DNA of 64,000 nucleotides, from NCBI GenBank assembly GCA_016490735.1, contig JAEMWC010000080.1:488501-552500 (forward strand). Reading direction: 5' to 3'. Positions within the stretch are counted from its first letter, which is position 1; every line of letters starts with the position of its first letter. This document shows, piece by piece, positions 10,191-23,463 of the stretch. The position numbers and the translations under genes were made by a program. Source of the DNA: Pachyseris speciosa. Its lineage: Eukaryota; Cnidaria; Anthozoa; Scleractinia; Pachyseridae. The notes beneath the pieces are model-generated. The model was not told the DNA's origin. It ran no database searches and saw nothing but the letters and a program-made list of their open reading frames with translations.

Positions 10191-13100
10191 ATGATTGACG
10201 ATTCTAATCCAAGTTTTGACAACATGGCGGTCACAGGCGTGGAGCATCGATTGACTAATAACAGACCTTGTCGGCTTCACTCCTTCATATTGGCACTTAT
10301 GTTATTTTCAATATGGGATGTTTACCAGCACACGTCTTATTTGTACGAAAACTCGGTAGATGTCACCCTGCTAACGTTTATTTCTGATACAAGGATTGCA
10401 ACTCGACTTCGCCCGCTGTCATGCACACGTAGAAGAACGTTTACTACATCACGTATTCCCTACAACGTCTCAGGAACAAGCTCCTTCCAACTACATTTAA
10501 AGTCCGGAGACATCCATCCTAACCCAGGACCGCATAGGAAAAGAACTAGTACCCCGAAATATCCCTGCGGTGATTGTCAACTAACGGTGAGAAAGAATCA
10601 AGACGCCATATTGTGTGCGGAATGCAAAACCTGGTTCCATGCTAAATGCATTAATATGGGAAAACACATTTTCCAATATTATCTCGAGAATTACAGTCTT
10701 GATTGGACTTGTCTTCTTTGCTCCCTACCGAAATGTGGAAACTCTTTCTTTGATCAAAGCGGCGATGAACCAATTCTTGAGTTGTCCTATGCTAATACGG
10801 ACAACGAACAAGAAAATGCTAATGTGGATTCATTACCCGATTCACTACAAAGAACAAAGGACGCTCGTGAAATTCTTCTCATTCATATGAACGTAAATAG
10901 TCTTCAAAACAAAGTGGAAGAGATTGGATCATTAATCAAGGAATCTAAAGCTCAAGTCGTCTTTCTTACTGAGACTAAGATCGACCGCACATATCCGGAT
11001 TCGCAGTTTGCACAGAGTGGCTATAATACATACAGGAATGATCGAAAAAAAGGTGGAGGTGGTGTAATGGCGTATATTTCAGATAAACTACCTTCTAAAC
11101 GGCTGGGATTGCCAAGAAAATTTACTACGATCGAGCCTCTGGCAATTCAGTCTAAATTTGGACGGTACGATGTAGTGATTCTGGGCATCTATAGGCCACC
11201 CAAGCCGACTGGAAATAATTACCATGTTACCCTTGAGAAAGATCTACACGACCTGACATCATGGGCTTCAGTTCAGAAATCATTTTTGGCGATCACAGGC
11301 GACCTGAACCTCGACAGACTTCGTCCACTCTCGAGGGAAGGGAAAATCTTACGAGATCTGGAAGACACACACGGGTTGACTTGTGTCATAACTAGACCAA
11401 CAAGGATTACTAATAACAGCCAAACATTAATTGATCTTATTTTAACCAATAAGCCAGAGCTATTTAAGGATTGTGGCGTTTGTGATGTCGGAATAAGTGA
11501 TCACGCCCTGGTATATGGACTCATGAAAGAACGAAATGCCTTTTACGAAAGCAAGGTGCTGACTGTAAGAAGTTACAAAGAACTGAATGAAAAGGAATTA
11601 CAAATGGATTTAGACATGGCTCCTTGGCATGTAAGCAGCATCTTCGATTCAATAGACGACCAGCATTCCTATTGGCACACTCTTCTCACTAGCATCATTA
11701 ATGATCATATTCCGCTGAAAAAGATGAGAGTCCGTGCAGTAGACGTACCGTACATGACGCTCGAATGGAAAAAGGCAATTAGGAAAAAGAGGAGGTATGC
11801 GAAACGATATGCAAGAAACCCTACCGAGGAGAACCGAGAACTAATGAAAACGTGGAGGAATACTGCTACAAGACTCCGGCGGAGAGCAATCAAAGAGTAC
11901 TGGAACAAAAAAGCTGATGATCTGAAAACGAATCCTAGGAATTTCTACAGTGTTTTTAAGCCTTTTCTTCACTCAAAGTCGAAAAAGTGTGAAAACGTCC
12001 TACTTAACATAGATATCGAAGGTGTCATTGAACGGGATCAACGCAACATTGCGGAGCACTTTGCCAAATATTTCTCTTCAGTGGCTAACGACATCGGTGA
12101 CACTCGTTTATTAGGTATGTCCGAGGACCAACTGTACCATCATGAGAGTGTGCACATGATAACGCAAAGCTGTAATCGTGGACCTCATGGTGACTCCTCA
12201 CAATTTAGATTCCATATGCTTGAGCCGAATGAAATTGCGGTTGTGCTATCTAACTTGGATTCTACCAAGAGCACAGGTCACGACCAAATACCATCCAAGA
12301 TCTTAAAGATAGCAAGTAGGGAGCTTTCTTATCCCCTCGCTGACTTATATAACCGTTGCATCGAATCCTGTGATTGGCCACTGCAATGGAAGAAAGGTGA
12401 CTGGGTACCCGTGTTTAAGAAAGATAACAAACAAGACATTAAGAACTTTAGACCTGTTACAGTATTAACAGTGATAGGGAAAGTCTTTGAGCAGTTACTG
12501 AGCAAACAGCTGGCATCATTTATAGATCCAATGTTAGGCAACAAATTGACTGCATATCGAAAGGATCAGAGCTGTGAGACCTCCCTCATTGGATTGGTGG
12601 AAAGATGGAAAAAGGCTGTTGACAACAGGAACGTTGTTGGAGTCTTGTCCACTGATATGTCAAAGGCATTTGATTCGCTGTACCCTCCCCTAATGATAAA
12701 CAAACTGAGAGCATACGGTTTCTCTAACAACTCACTAGCCCTTAATTTTGCGATCATATTTCACAAATAGGAAAAACAGAGTTAGGATCAGTCAAGAAGC
12801 AACAAGCGGTTGGTACGCGACGACGAGAGGTTGTCCCCAGGGATTAAGCTTCGGGCCTCTTCTTTGGAATGTTTTCCAAAACGATCTACACCTCTCCACT
12901 GACGAAAACAGGTTATTTATGTATGCTGATGACCACCAACTGTTCTCAGTGGCGAAGACAACTAACGAGGCGGAAAACATTTTAACTGAGGAAGGAAACA
13001 ACATCTCTAAGTGGTATAACGACAATCTTTTACAGGGAAATTTTTCAAAGTATCAGGTGATGAGTCTGGGTCCGAAGAATTGTCACAAGGATCTACACAT

Positions 13101-13358
13101 CGTTATTAATGACATCGTAATTGATCAGAAATCTGAGATAACACTCTTAGGAGTTACTTTAGACGATCAACTATCATTTTCGAATCATGTGAGCAATGTT
13201 TGTAGAAAAGCCTCCTGTCAAACGGGTGTTCTTCTGAGATTACGTAACCTTATCCGACATCAGCTAAATTACACATTGTCAAATTTGCTATACTACCTCA
13301 TCTCACATACTGTCAGACTGTCTGGCATTTTTGTCGTTCTTCTGATGCCAGAAAACTA
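10191..13358 (+). pseudogene. CR1-like LINE ORF2, 5' portion (PHD, endonuclease, RT)
   Basis: An open frame of 859 residues (10191-12770) continues, after frameshifts near 12745 and 13285, to the end of this segment. Order: a 2A-like motif (residues 106-114); a PHD-type zinc finger (CGDCQLTV...ILCAECKTWFH...WTCLLC, about 125-180); an AP-endonuclease-like domain (HMNVNSLQNK, ETKID, ITGDLNLD, ISDHALV); then RT motifs, including TDMSKAFDSLYPP, TRGCPQG and MYADDHQLF in the second frame. The catalytic residues look intact apart from the frameshifts. At 13358 the frame stops inside the RT thumb at DARKL, where the hairpin terminus of array 1 begins after a TA. The missing continuation (ERIQERALRAVYC) is found on the minus strand from 57157. 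The clade (CR1/L2-like) is judged from domain order. Confidence 0.9.
10506..10532 (+). other. 2A-like ribosome-skipping motif in LINE protein
   Basis: It encodes GDIHPNPGP. Canonical 2A is D-V/I-E-x-NPGP; here the Glu is His. 2A-like sequences at the N terminus of non-LTR retrotransposon proteins are known. If active, it would release the first 113 residues. The His variant makes activity uncertain. Confidence 0.5.
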
Positions 13359-13508
13359 CAATCTTGGACACAATAAATGGAACATTTGAACCACCCCTCC
13401 CCCCCATTTCAATGATGCCAAAATGGCGCGTTTTGCTCTTCGCGCGCCTTCATCATTGCTTAGGGGGGGATGGGGGTTAATTAGTCCATTTTATTCCGTC
13501 CAAGATTG
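13359..13508. repeat. 150-bp hairpin terminus, array 1 left
   Basis: The outer inverted ends are CAATCTTGGAC and GTCCAAGATTG. Inner arms CAATGATG / CATCATTG and GGCGCG / CGCGCC, with a C-run and a G-run between them, make almost the whole piece foldable. It resembles a MITE and likely provides the true transposon end. Confidence 0.85.
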
Positions 13509-13897
13509 TCCGAGATTCCCACTGGCGTGACCACTGGTGTTAAATATGGTAATGGCGCGATTAAGGTAGCAGTTGCACGCTGAAAAGTTAAACTTTAGAT
13601 CAGAATGCAAACCTGACAGTGAATGCATACCCAGGCGAGACTAAAAAAAAAATGTTCTCCATGACACTCATCAGATACTATGTTAAGCGTTTTAGATACT
13701 TTCTTAACATGGAAACAAAAGATGCATAAATCAGAGCCATATTCGGAGTCAAAATGTCAAGTTCGCGCCTCAACTAAGTCGGCTTTCTATTCTGTCTGAG
13801 GAATGCTTTTCCTAATTATTGCGCGGGAAATTAAAAGTACCGTAACGATTCAATATTTCGGCTCGTACTTGTCAACGAAGTTCGTAAGAACATAACG

Positions 13898-14146
13898 ATG
13901 GAGCTGCTCTCTCAGTATGTATCTAGTAGTTCACAGTCGGAAAGTTCCCTTGACGAATTGCAGCCAGCCAAAGTGAGAAGCGTGTACTTAATAACCTATA
14001 GCCAAGCTGATCTCAGCATTTTCTCGGACTGACAATCGTTCGCAGATGCCGTTTGTGAGGCTGTTTTGAATTGCGAGGGACCCAAAACGAAAGTAATTCA
14101 GTGGCCTTGTTGCCAGGAAAACCATAAGAAGCAAGGGAAGCAATAA
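13898..14146 (+). pseudogene. Rep-like (HUH-type?) remnant, unit 1
   Basis: A frame from ATG at 13898 with one internal TGA (14030-14032) encodes VYLITYSQADLSIFSD, then after the stop a Cys/Trp-containing strand ending QENHKKQGK and TAA. The first block resembles motif I of HUH replication endonucleases. The position where the HxH motif would follow is lost. The family call rests on recollection of cnidarian Rep-like proteins and is weak. Confidence 0.3.
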
Positions 14147-14985
14147 ATCAATCAGAGAGAATCAATTTTCCGATGAACTGGTCAAGCAGTGATCGCTCGC
14201 GATTTGTGTATTCACTTCTCAATTCCCCAACGGAGCTTGCCGGTATAAGAGCAGTTTTACTATTGAATTGCAAAAGATATTCACGTAGAATATAATCTTG
14301 AATGAAATAAGGTAACTGTTAATTAATCAAGTCTAGACTAAAGTAAACTGCATTACACCATTTATTTACAAAAAGTCGGACTAATTAAAAGAGAATCCGA
14401 ATAAAAAACAAAAAAAAAACAAAACAAAACAAAACAAAAAATGAGTTTGGCTTGAAAAATTTCCTGAAAAAAGATGATACGAACAGAGGAAAAAAGAAAA
14501 AAGCCAAAAAAAAAAAAAAACACCAGGTGAATACGATAGTTGAATCCTAGTTATAGCAATTCAACTGTCCTGCAAGTTGCGCGCTATGCACGATCGCGAG
14601 CACCACCAACGCACAGGTACTATCAAGCGCGCTAGTTTAAGGAAAATAAACGTCCCCTTGGCGATATTTGTCGGCTGATATTTTATTTCTGTTGGAAAGA
14701 TATTTTCATGTTTGAAAATTGAAAACGATTTTTGTTTACAAATTTGTACACTGGCACGGTTTACGAACAATTAACAACGGTTTTAAACGATTTTCTACGA
14801 TTTTGACCTTTGAAAAGAAATAACAAACATTAACTCATATTTTATTGAAATTAGCCCGAAATCGTACTAAATCGTTAAAAACCGTCACAAACACGCTTGA
14901 AATCGTATGAAATAGATCGTAAACCGTCGCAAATACGTGAAAACGTCATTTGGACATAATTCAAGTGCCCTACACATGTTAAGAT

Positions 14986-16067
14986 TCAATATTTCAGTCT
15001 TTCGCCACTATTTCCTATTATGTCAGCCACGCGAGAACTCATAGACTGTATAGTTCTATCTATCAGTTGTTGTGAAATACCACTAATCGTTCTTTGTACC
15101 CTTTCACAAAACTGTTCATATGATTCATGCGTTATGCCTCTTTCAAGCGCATCTTTCGCCAACTTCTTAGAGACAATGTGGAATACATTCTCTATATTGG
15201 ATTCAAGTCTGGACTTCGCGGTGGAATTTTGAAAAGTTCACAATGGCAACGGGCCATAGCCTCACGGGCTGCCTCGCTGTTTTGTGAAGGATCACCGTCT
15301 TGCAGCCACAGTCGACTCAATCCTTTGCATGATCGCTCCAACATTGTGTTGAAATGCTGGTCAATAAAAGATGCGAAATTGTTTCCATCCAGTTTTTCGT
15401 ATCTTTCACAAACAAGCACTCCTTTGCCGTGACTTATTGCTACCATGAACTTGGCCACTTTTCCTCCCGTTCCAGATTTACTGCCTTTGGCCAAGCACCC
15501 TTGTGTGAGGCCTTCAGATCTTTTTCTCCATACTCTCCCTTTGGGGGCGCGTGCTTGGTCCAGTGGATTAGTCTTGTACACGAATGAGACACCATCCAAG
15601 TGGAAGGCGAGGGAATCTGTCCAAACACTCGGGGAGTATTCTGCTTGCATTTTCCGGGCAAACTCCACTCTCTGGTCTTTGTCGGTCCGACTCATTAGCC
15701 CCTTTTTGCGTGCCTGAACGAAGAAGTAACCATTTCTATTTAGTAAACGCCTAACAGTTCGGTCGGTGACATGATGAATTCCTGTCCGCTCCATCAGACG
15801 CCGTGAGGAAAAGGAGCCCTCTTGGTCTCTCAATTCTACTAGACTTCGAAGAATTAATGCCTCTTGTTCTGGAGTGAGTTTTTTCTTCCTTCCACAAAAC
15901 GTTCTACGGTTCTCTCGCACTTTGTCCTCTGTGCTTGCTATGCGTTGCACACTTGTTTTCAAAATTCTACATGGTAGAGCAATTTCTTCTAGCGTGAGAG
16001 GTGTTGAGCTTTTAAGCGCTCTTATTGTAGCCTTTGTTTCCTCGGGTATTCTTTTTGTCCCTGGCAT
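14986..16067 (-). pseudogene. Tc1-like DD34E transposase, unit 1 (frameshifted)
   Basis: The start is taken at ATG 16067 (MPGTKRIPEE), downstream of a TATATAA box at about 16148-16154; the open frame extends 26 codons further up without an ATG. An N-terminal paired-like HTH region (LTLEEIALPC...TSVQRIAS, then RKKKLTPEQEALILRSL) precedes the catalytic core, with Asp in FHLDGVSF and Asp in WLQDGDPSQNS. Thirty-four residues later the frame reads SPDLNPI and hits TAG at 15192-15194, where the catalytic Glu should follow. After a 2-nt shift the frame resumes with Glu-Asn and runs to TGA at 14986. The product as written lacks the third catalytic residue. Distinctive residues in this copy are Pro in RIPEE and Leu in NTMLERSC. 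Confidence 0.88.
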
Positions 16068-16720
16068 GTTGAAAAATATTTTTCGGTAGCAACAATGTTC
16101 TTTATCACCTCCTCTGCTATTTCCGAAAGTCACATAACAATTCACCGTTATATATTCTCCATGTTGCCGAAAATATCCCGGGTGTAATGCCTTAACTTAG
16201 AGTGCACACCGTAAATAGATGACGCGCGTGACTGCGTCAGAGACCTGTGTTTAATCGCGTTTAACGAGTTGACAGATGGCTATCTAATTACCCGCACCCA
16301 TTGTTTCGTGACGTTCACAGTCTTGATACTGTCCGAGATTCCCACTGGCGTGACCACTGGTGTTAAATATGGTAATGGCGCGATTAAGGTAGCAGTTGCA
16401 CGCTGAAAAGTTAAACTTTAGATCAGAATGCAAACCTGACAGTGAATGCATACCCAGGCGAGACTAAAAAAAAAATGTTCTCCATGACACTCATCAGATA
16501 CTATGTTAAGCGTTTTAGATACTTTCTTAACATGGAAACAAAAGATGCATAAATCAGAGCCATATTCGGAGTCAAAATGTCAAGTTCGCGCCTCAACTAA
16601 GTCGGCTTTCTATTCTGTCTGAGGAATGCTTTTCCTAATTATTGCGCGGGAAATTAAAAGTACCGTAACGATTCAATATTTCGGCTTGTACTTGTCAACG
16701 AAGTTCGTAAGAACATAACG

Positions 16721-16969
16721 ATGGAGCTGCTCTCTCAGTATGTATCTAGTAGTTCACAGTCGGAAAGTTCCCTTGACGAATTGCAGCCAGCCAAAGTGAG
16801 AAGCGTGTACTTAATAACCTATAGCCAAGCTGATCTCAGCATTTTCTCGGACTGACAATCGTTCGCAGATGCCGTTTGTGAGGCTGTTTTGAATTGCGAG
16901 GGACCCAAAACGAAAGTAATTCAGTGGCCTTGTTGCCAGGAAAACCATAAGAAGCAAGGGAAGCAATAA
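16721..16969 (+). pseudogene. Rep-like remnant, unit 2
   Basis: Same frame, same internal TGA and same terminal TAA as the unit 1 copy. Confidence 0.3.
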
Positions 16970-17811
16970 ATCAATCAGAGAGAATCAATTTTCCGATGAA
17001 CTGGTCAAGCAGTGATCGCTCGCGATTTGTGTATTCACTTCTCAATTCCCCAACGGAGCTTGCCGGTATAAGAGCAGTTTTACTATTGAATTGCAAAAGA
17101 TATTCACGTAGAATATAATCTTGAATGAAATAAGGTAACTGTTAATTAATCAAGTCTAGACTAAAGTAAACTGCATTACACCATTTATTTACAAAAAGTC
17201 GGACTAATTAAAAGAGAATCCGAATAAAAAACAAAAAAAAAAACAAAACAAAACAAAACAAAAAATGAGTTTGGCTTGAAAAATTTCCTGAAAAAAGATG
17301 ATACGAACAGAGGAAAAAAGAAAAAAGCCAAAAAAAAAAAAAAAAACACCAGGCGAATACGATAGTTGAATCCTAGTTATAGCAATTCAACTGTCCTGCA
17401 AGTTGCGCGCTATGCACGATCGCGAGCACCACCAACGCACAGGTACTATCAAGCGCGCTAGTTTAAGGAAAATAAACGTCCCCTTGGCGATATTTGTCGG
17501 CTGATATTTTATTTCTGTTGGAAAGATATTTTCATGTTTGAAAATTGAAAACGATTTTTGTTTACAAATTTGTACACTGGCACGGTTTACGAACAATTAA
17601 CAACGGTTTTAAACGATTTTCTACGATTTTGACCTTTGAAAAGAAATAACAAACATTAACTCATATTTTATTGAAATTAGCCCGAAATCGTACTAAATCG
17701 TTAAAAACCGTCACAAACACGCTTGAAATCGTATGAAATAGATCGTAAACCGTCGCAAATACGTGAAAACGTCATTTGGACATAATTCAAGTGCCCTACA
17801 CATGTTAAGAT

Positions 17812-18893
17812 TCAATATTTCAGTCTTTCGCCACTATTTCCTATTATGTCAGCCACGCGAGAACTCATAGACTGTATAGTTCTATCTATCAGTTGTTGTG
17901 AAATACCACTAATCGTTCTTTGTACCCTTTCACAAAACTGTTCATATGATTCATGCGTTATGCCTCTTTCAAGCGCATCTTTCGCCAACTTCTTAGAGAC
18001 AATGTGGAATACATTCTCTATATTGGATTCAAGTCTGGACTTCGCGGTGGAATTTTGAAAAGTTCACAATGGCAACGGGCCATAGCCTCACGGGCTGCCT
18101 CGCTGTTTTGTGAAGGATCACCGTCTTGCAGCCACAGTCGACTCAATCCTTTGCATGATCGCTCAAACATTGTGTTGAAATGCTGGTCAATAAAAGATGC
18201 GAAATTGTTTCCATCCAGTTTTTCGTATCTTTCACAAACAAGCACTCCTTTGCCGTGACTTATTGCTACCATGAACTTGGCCACTTTTCCTCCCGTTCCA
18301 GATTTACTGCCTTTGGCCAAGCACCCTTGTGTGAGGCCTTCAGATCTTTTTCTCCATACTCTCCCTTTGGGGGCGCGTGCTTGGTCCAGTGGATTAGTCT
18401 TGTACACGAATGAGACACCATCCAAGTGGAAGGCGAGGGAATCTGTCCAAACACTCGGGGAGTATTCTGCTTGCATTTTCCGGGCAAACTCCACTCTCTG
18501 GTCTTTGTCGGTCCGACTCATTAGCCCCTTTTTGCGTGCCTGAACGAAGAAGTAACCATTTCTATTTAGTAAACGCCTAACAGTTCGGTCGGTGACATGA
18601 TGAATTCCTGTCCGCTCCATCAGACGCCGTGAGGAAAAGGAGCCCTCTTGGTCTCTCAATTCTACTAGACTTCGAAGAATTAATGCCTCTTGTTCTGGAG
18701 TGAGTTTTTTCTTCCTTCCACAAAACGTTCTACGGTTCTCTCGCACTTTGTCCTCTGTGCTTGCTATGCGTTGCACACTTGTTTTCAAAATTCTACATGG
18801 TAGAGCAATTTCTTCTAGCGTGAGAGGTGTTGAGCTTTTAAGCGCTCTTATTGTAGCCTTTGTTTCCTCGAGTATTCTTTTTGTCCCTGGCAT
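17812..18893 (-). pseudogene. Tc1-like transposase, unit 2 (frameshifted)
   Basis: The premature TAG lies at 18018-18020. It differs from unit 1 by Leu in RILEE and Phe in NTMFERSC, and from units 3 and 4 by retaining 'ccactaatcg' near 17910. Confidence 0.88.
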
Positions 18894-19546
18894 GTTGAAA
18901 AATATTTTTCGGTAGCAACAATGTTCTTTATCACCTCCTCTGCTATTTCCGAAAGTCACATAACAATTCACCGTTATATATTCTCCATGTTGCCGAAAAT
19001 ATCCCGGGTGTAATGCCTTAACTTAGAGTGCACACCGTAAATAGATGACGCGCGTGACTGCGTCAGAGACCTGTGTTTAATCGCGTTTAACGAGTTGACA
19101 GATGGCTATCTAATTACCCGCACCCATTGTTTCGTGACGTTCACAGTCTTGATACTGTCCGAGATTCCCACTGGCGTGACCACTGGTGTTAAATATGGTA
19201 ATGGCGCGATTAAGGTAGCAGTTGCACGCTGAAAAGTTAAACTTTAGATCAGAATGCAAACCTGACAGTGAATGCATACCCAGGCGAGACTAAAAAAAAA
19301 ATGTTCTCCATGACACTCATCAGATACTATGTTAAGCGTTTTAGATACTTTCTTAACATGGAAACAAAAGATGCATAAATCAGAGCCATATTCGGAGTCA
19401 AAATGTCAAGTTCGCGCCTCAACTAAGTCGGCTTTCTATTCTGTCTGAGGAATGCTTTTCCTAATTATTGCGCGGGAAATTAAAAGTACCGTAACGATTC
19501 AATATTTCGGCTTGTACTTGTCAACGAAGTTCGTAAGAACATAACG

Positions 19547-19795
19547 ATGGAGCTGCTCTCTCAGTATGTATCTAGTAGTTCACAGTCGGAAAGTTCCCTT
19601 GACGAATTGCAGCCAGCCAAAGTGAGAAGCGTGTACTTAATAACCTATAGCCAAGCTGATCTCAGCATTTTCTCGGACTGACAATCGTTCGCAGATGCCG
19701 TTTGTGAGGCTGTTTTGAATTGCGAGGGACCCAAAACGAAAGTAATTCAGTGGCCTTGTTGCCAGGAAAACCATAAGAAGCAAGGGAAGCAATAA
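19547..19795 (+). pseudogene. Rep-like remnant, unit 3
   Basis: Identical organisation to unit 1. Just after the TAA a C-to-G change (aataaatgaatc) opens an antisense 86-codon frame that I do not regard as a gene. Confidence 0.3.
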
Positions 19796-20636
19796 ATGAA
19801 TCAGAGAGAATCAATTTTCCGATGAACTGGTCAAGCAGTGATCGCTCGCGATTTGTGTATTCACTTCTCAATTCCCCAACGGAGCTTGCCGGTATAAGAG
19901 CAGTTTTACTATTGAATTGCAAAAGATATTCACGTAGAATATAATCTTGAATGAAATAAGGTAACTGTTAATTAATCAAGTCTAGACTAAAGTAAACTGC
20001 ATTACACCATTTATTTACAAAAAGTCGGACTAATTAAAAGAGAATCCGAATAAAAAACAAAAAAAAAAACAAAACAAAACAAAACAAAAAATGAGTTTGG
20101 CTTGAAAAATTTCCTGAAAAAAGATGATACGAACAGAGGAAAAAAGAAAAAAGCCAAAAAAAAAAAAAAAACACCAGGCGAATACGATAGTTGAATCCTA
20201 GTTATAGCAATTCAACTGTCCTGCAAGTTGCGCGCTATGCACGATCGCGAGCACCACCAACGCACAGGTACTATCAAGCGCGCTAGTTTAAGGAAAATAA
20301 ACGTCCCCTTGGCGATATTTGTCGGCTGATATTTTATTTCTGTTGGAAAGATATTTTCATGTTTGAAAATTGAAAACGATTTTTGTTTACAAATTTGTAC
20401 ACTGGCACGGTTTACGAACAATTAACAACGGTTTTAAACGATTTTCTACGATTTTGACCTTTGAAAAGAAATAACAAACATTAACTCATATTTTATTGAA
20501 ATTAGCCCGAAATCGTACTAAATCGTTAAAAACCGTCACAAACACGCTTGAAATCGTATGAAATAGATCGTAAACCGTCGCAAATACGTGAAAACGTCAT
20601 TTGGACATAATTCAAGTGCCCTACACATGTTAAGAT

Positions 20637-21718
20637 TCAATATTTCAGTCTTTCGCCACTATTTCCTATTATGTCAGCCACGCGAGAACTCATAGACTGT
20701 ATAGTTCTATCTATCAGTTGTTGTGAAATACCACTGATCGTTCTTTGTACCCTTTCACAAAACTGTTCATATGATTCATGCGTTATGCCTCTTTCAAGCG
20801 CATCTTTCGCCAACTTCTTAGAGACAATGTGGAATACATTCTCTATATTGGATTCAAGTCTGGACTTCGCGGTGGAATTTTGAAAAGTTCACAATGGCAA
20901 CGGGCCATAGCCTCACGGGCTGCCTCGCTGTTTTGTGAAGGATCACCGTCTTGCAGCCACAGTCGACTCAATCCTTTGCATGATCGCTCAAACATTGTGT
21001 TGAAATGCTGGTCAATAAAAGATGCGAAATTGTTTCCATCCAGTTTTTCGTATCTTTCACAAACAAGCACTCCTTTGCCGTGACTTATTGCTACCATGAA
21101 CTTGGCCACTTTTCCTCCCGTTCCAGATTTACTGCCTTTGGCCAAGCACCCTTGTGTGAGGCCTTCAGATCTTTTTCTCCATACTCTCCCTTTGGGGGCG
21201 CGTGCTTGGTCCAGTGGATTAGTCTTGTACACGAATGAGACACCATCCAAGTGGAAGGCGAGGGAATCTGTCCAAACACTCGGGGAGTATTCTGCTTGCA
21301 TTTTCCGGGCAAACTCCACTCTCTGGTCTTTGTCGGTCCGACTCATTAGCCCCTTTTTGCGTGCCTGAACGAAGAAGTAACCATTTCTATTTAGTAAACG
21401 CCTAACAGTTCGGTCGGTGACATGATGAATTCCTGTCCGCTCCATCAGACGCCGTGAGGAAAAGGAGCCCTCTTGGTCTCTCAATTCTACTAGACTTCGA
21501 AGAATTAATGCCTCTTGTTCTGGAGTGAGTTTTTTCTTCCTTCCACAAAACGTTCTACGGTTCTCTCGCACTTTGTCCTCTGTGCTTGCTATGCGTTGCA
21601 CACTTGTTTTCAAAATTCTACATGGTAGAGCAATTTCTTCTAGCGTGAGAGGTGTTGAGCTTTTAAGCGCTCTTATTGTAGCCTTTGTTTCCTCGAGTAT
21701 TCTTTTTGTCCCTGGCAT
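20637..21718 (-). pseudogene. Tc1-like transposase, unit 3 (frameshifted)
   Basis: The premature TAG lies at 20843-20845. It shares the 'ccactgatcg' variant near 20735 with unit 4 only, pointing to a recent duplication that produced units 3 and 4. Confidence 0.88.
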
Positions 21719-22371
21719 GTTGAAAAATATTTTTCGGTAGCAACAATGTTCTTTATCACCTCCTCTGCTATTTCCGAAAGTCACATAACAATTCACCGTT
21801 ATATATTCTCCATGTTGCCGAAAATATCCCGGGTGTAATGCCTTAACTTAGAGTGCACACCGTAAATAGATGACGCGCGTGACTGCGTCAGAGACCTGTG
21901 TTTAATCGCGTTTAACGAGTTGACAGATGGCTATCTAATTACCCGCACCCATTGTTTCGTGACGTTCACAGTCTTGATACTGTCCGAGATTCCCACTGGC
22001 GTGACCACTGGTGTTAAATATGGTAATGGCGCGATTAAGGTAGCAGTTGCACGCTGAAAAGTTAAACTTTAGATCAGAATGCAAACCTGACAGTGAATGC
22101 ATACCCAGGCGAGACTAAAAAAAAAATGTTCTCCATGACACTCATCAGATACTATGTTAAGCGTTTTAGATACTTTCTTAACATGGAAACAAAAGATGCA
22201 TAAATCAGAGCCATATTCGGAGTCAAAATGTCAAGTTCGCGCCTCAACTAAGTCGGCTTTCTATTCTGTCTGAGGAATGCTTTTCCTAATTATTGCGCGG
22301 GAAATTAAAAGTACCGTAACGATTCAATATTTCGGCTTGTACTTGTCAACGAAGTTCGTAAGAACATAACG

Positions 22372-22620
22372 ATGGAGCTGCTCTCTCAGTATGTATCTAG
22401 TAGTTCACAGTCGGAAAGTTCCCTTGACGAATTGCAGCCAGCCAAAGTGAGAAGCGTGTACTTAATAACCTATAGCCAAGCTGATCTCAGCATTTTCTCG
22501 GACTGACAATCGTTCGCAGATGCCGTTTGTGAGGCTGTTTTGAATTGCGAGGGACCCAAAACGAAAGTAATTCAGTGGCCTTGTTGCCAGGAAAACCATA
22601 AGAAGCAAGGGAAGCAATAA
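22372..22620 (+). pseudogene. Rep-like remnant, unit 4
   Basis: As in unit 3, including the downstream C-to-G variant. Confidence 0.3.
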
Positions 22621-23463
22621 ATGAATCAGAGAGAATCAATTTTCCGATGAACTGGTCAAGCAGTGATCGCTCGCGATTTGTGTATTCACTTCTCAATTCC
22701 CCAACGGAGCTTGCCGGTATAAGAGCAGTTTTACTATTGAATTGCAAAAGATATTCACGTAGAATATAATCTTGAATGAAATAAGGTAACTGTTAATTAA
22801 TCAAGTCTAGACTAAAGTAAACTGCATTACACCATTTATTTACAAAAAGTCGGACTAATTAAAAGAGAATCCGAATAAAAAACAAAAAAAAAAAACAAAA
22901 CAAAACAAAACAAAAAATGAGTTTGGCTTGAAAAATTTCCTGAAAAAAGATGATACGAACAGAGGAAAAAAGAAAAAAGCCAAAAAAAAAAAAAAAAACA
23001 CCAGGCGAATACGATAGTTGAATCCTAGTTATAGCAATTCAACTGTCCTGCAAGTTGCGCGCTATGCACGATCGCGAGCACCACCAACGCACAGGTACTA
23101 TCAAGCGCGCTAGTTTAAGGAAAATAAACGTCCCCTTGGCGATATTTGTCGGCTGATATTTTATTTCTGTTGGAAAGATATTTTCATGTTTGAAAATTGA
23201 AAACGATTTTTGTTTACAAATTTGTACACTGGCACGGTTTACGAACAATTAACAACGGTTTTAAACGATTTTCTACGATTTTGACCTTTGAAAAGAAATA
23301 ACAAACATTAACTCATATTTTATTGAAATTAGCCCGAAATCGTACTAAATCGTTAAAAACCGTCACAAACACGCTTGAAATCGTATGAAATAGATCGTAA
23401 ACCGTCGCAAATACGTGAAAACGTCATTTGGACATAATTCAAGTGCCCTACACATGTTAAGAT

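Noticed and set aside
15020..15717. Several open frames opposite each Tc1-like transposase
   Set aside because: They are antisense shadows of the transposase frame, repeated identically in each unit, with no domain of their own.
19662..19922. 86-codon minus-strand frame present in units 3 and 4
   Set aside because: It exists only because one C-to-G change removes a stop, is closed in the other four units, and lies antisense to the Rep-like remnant.
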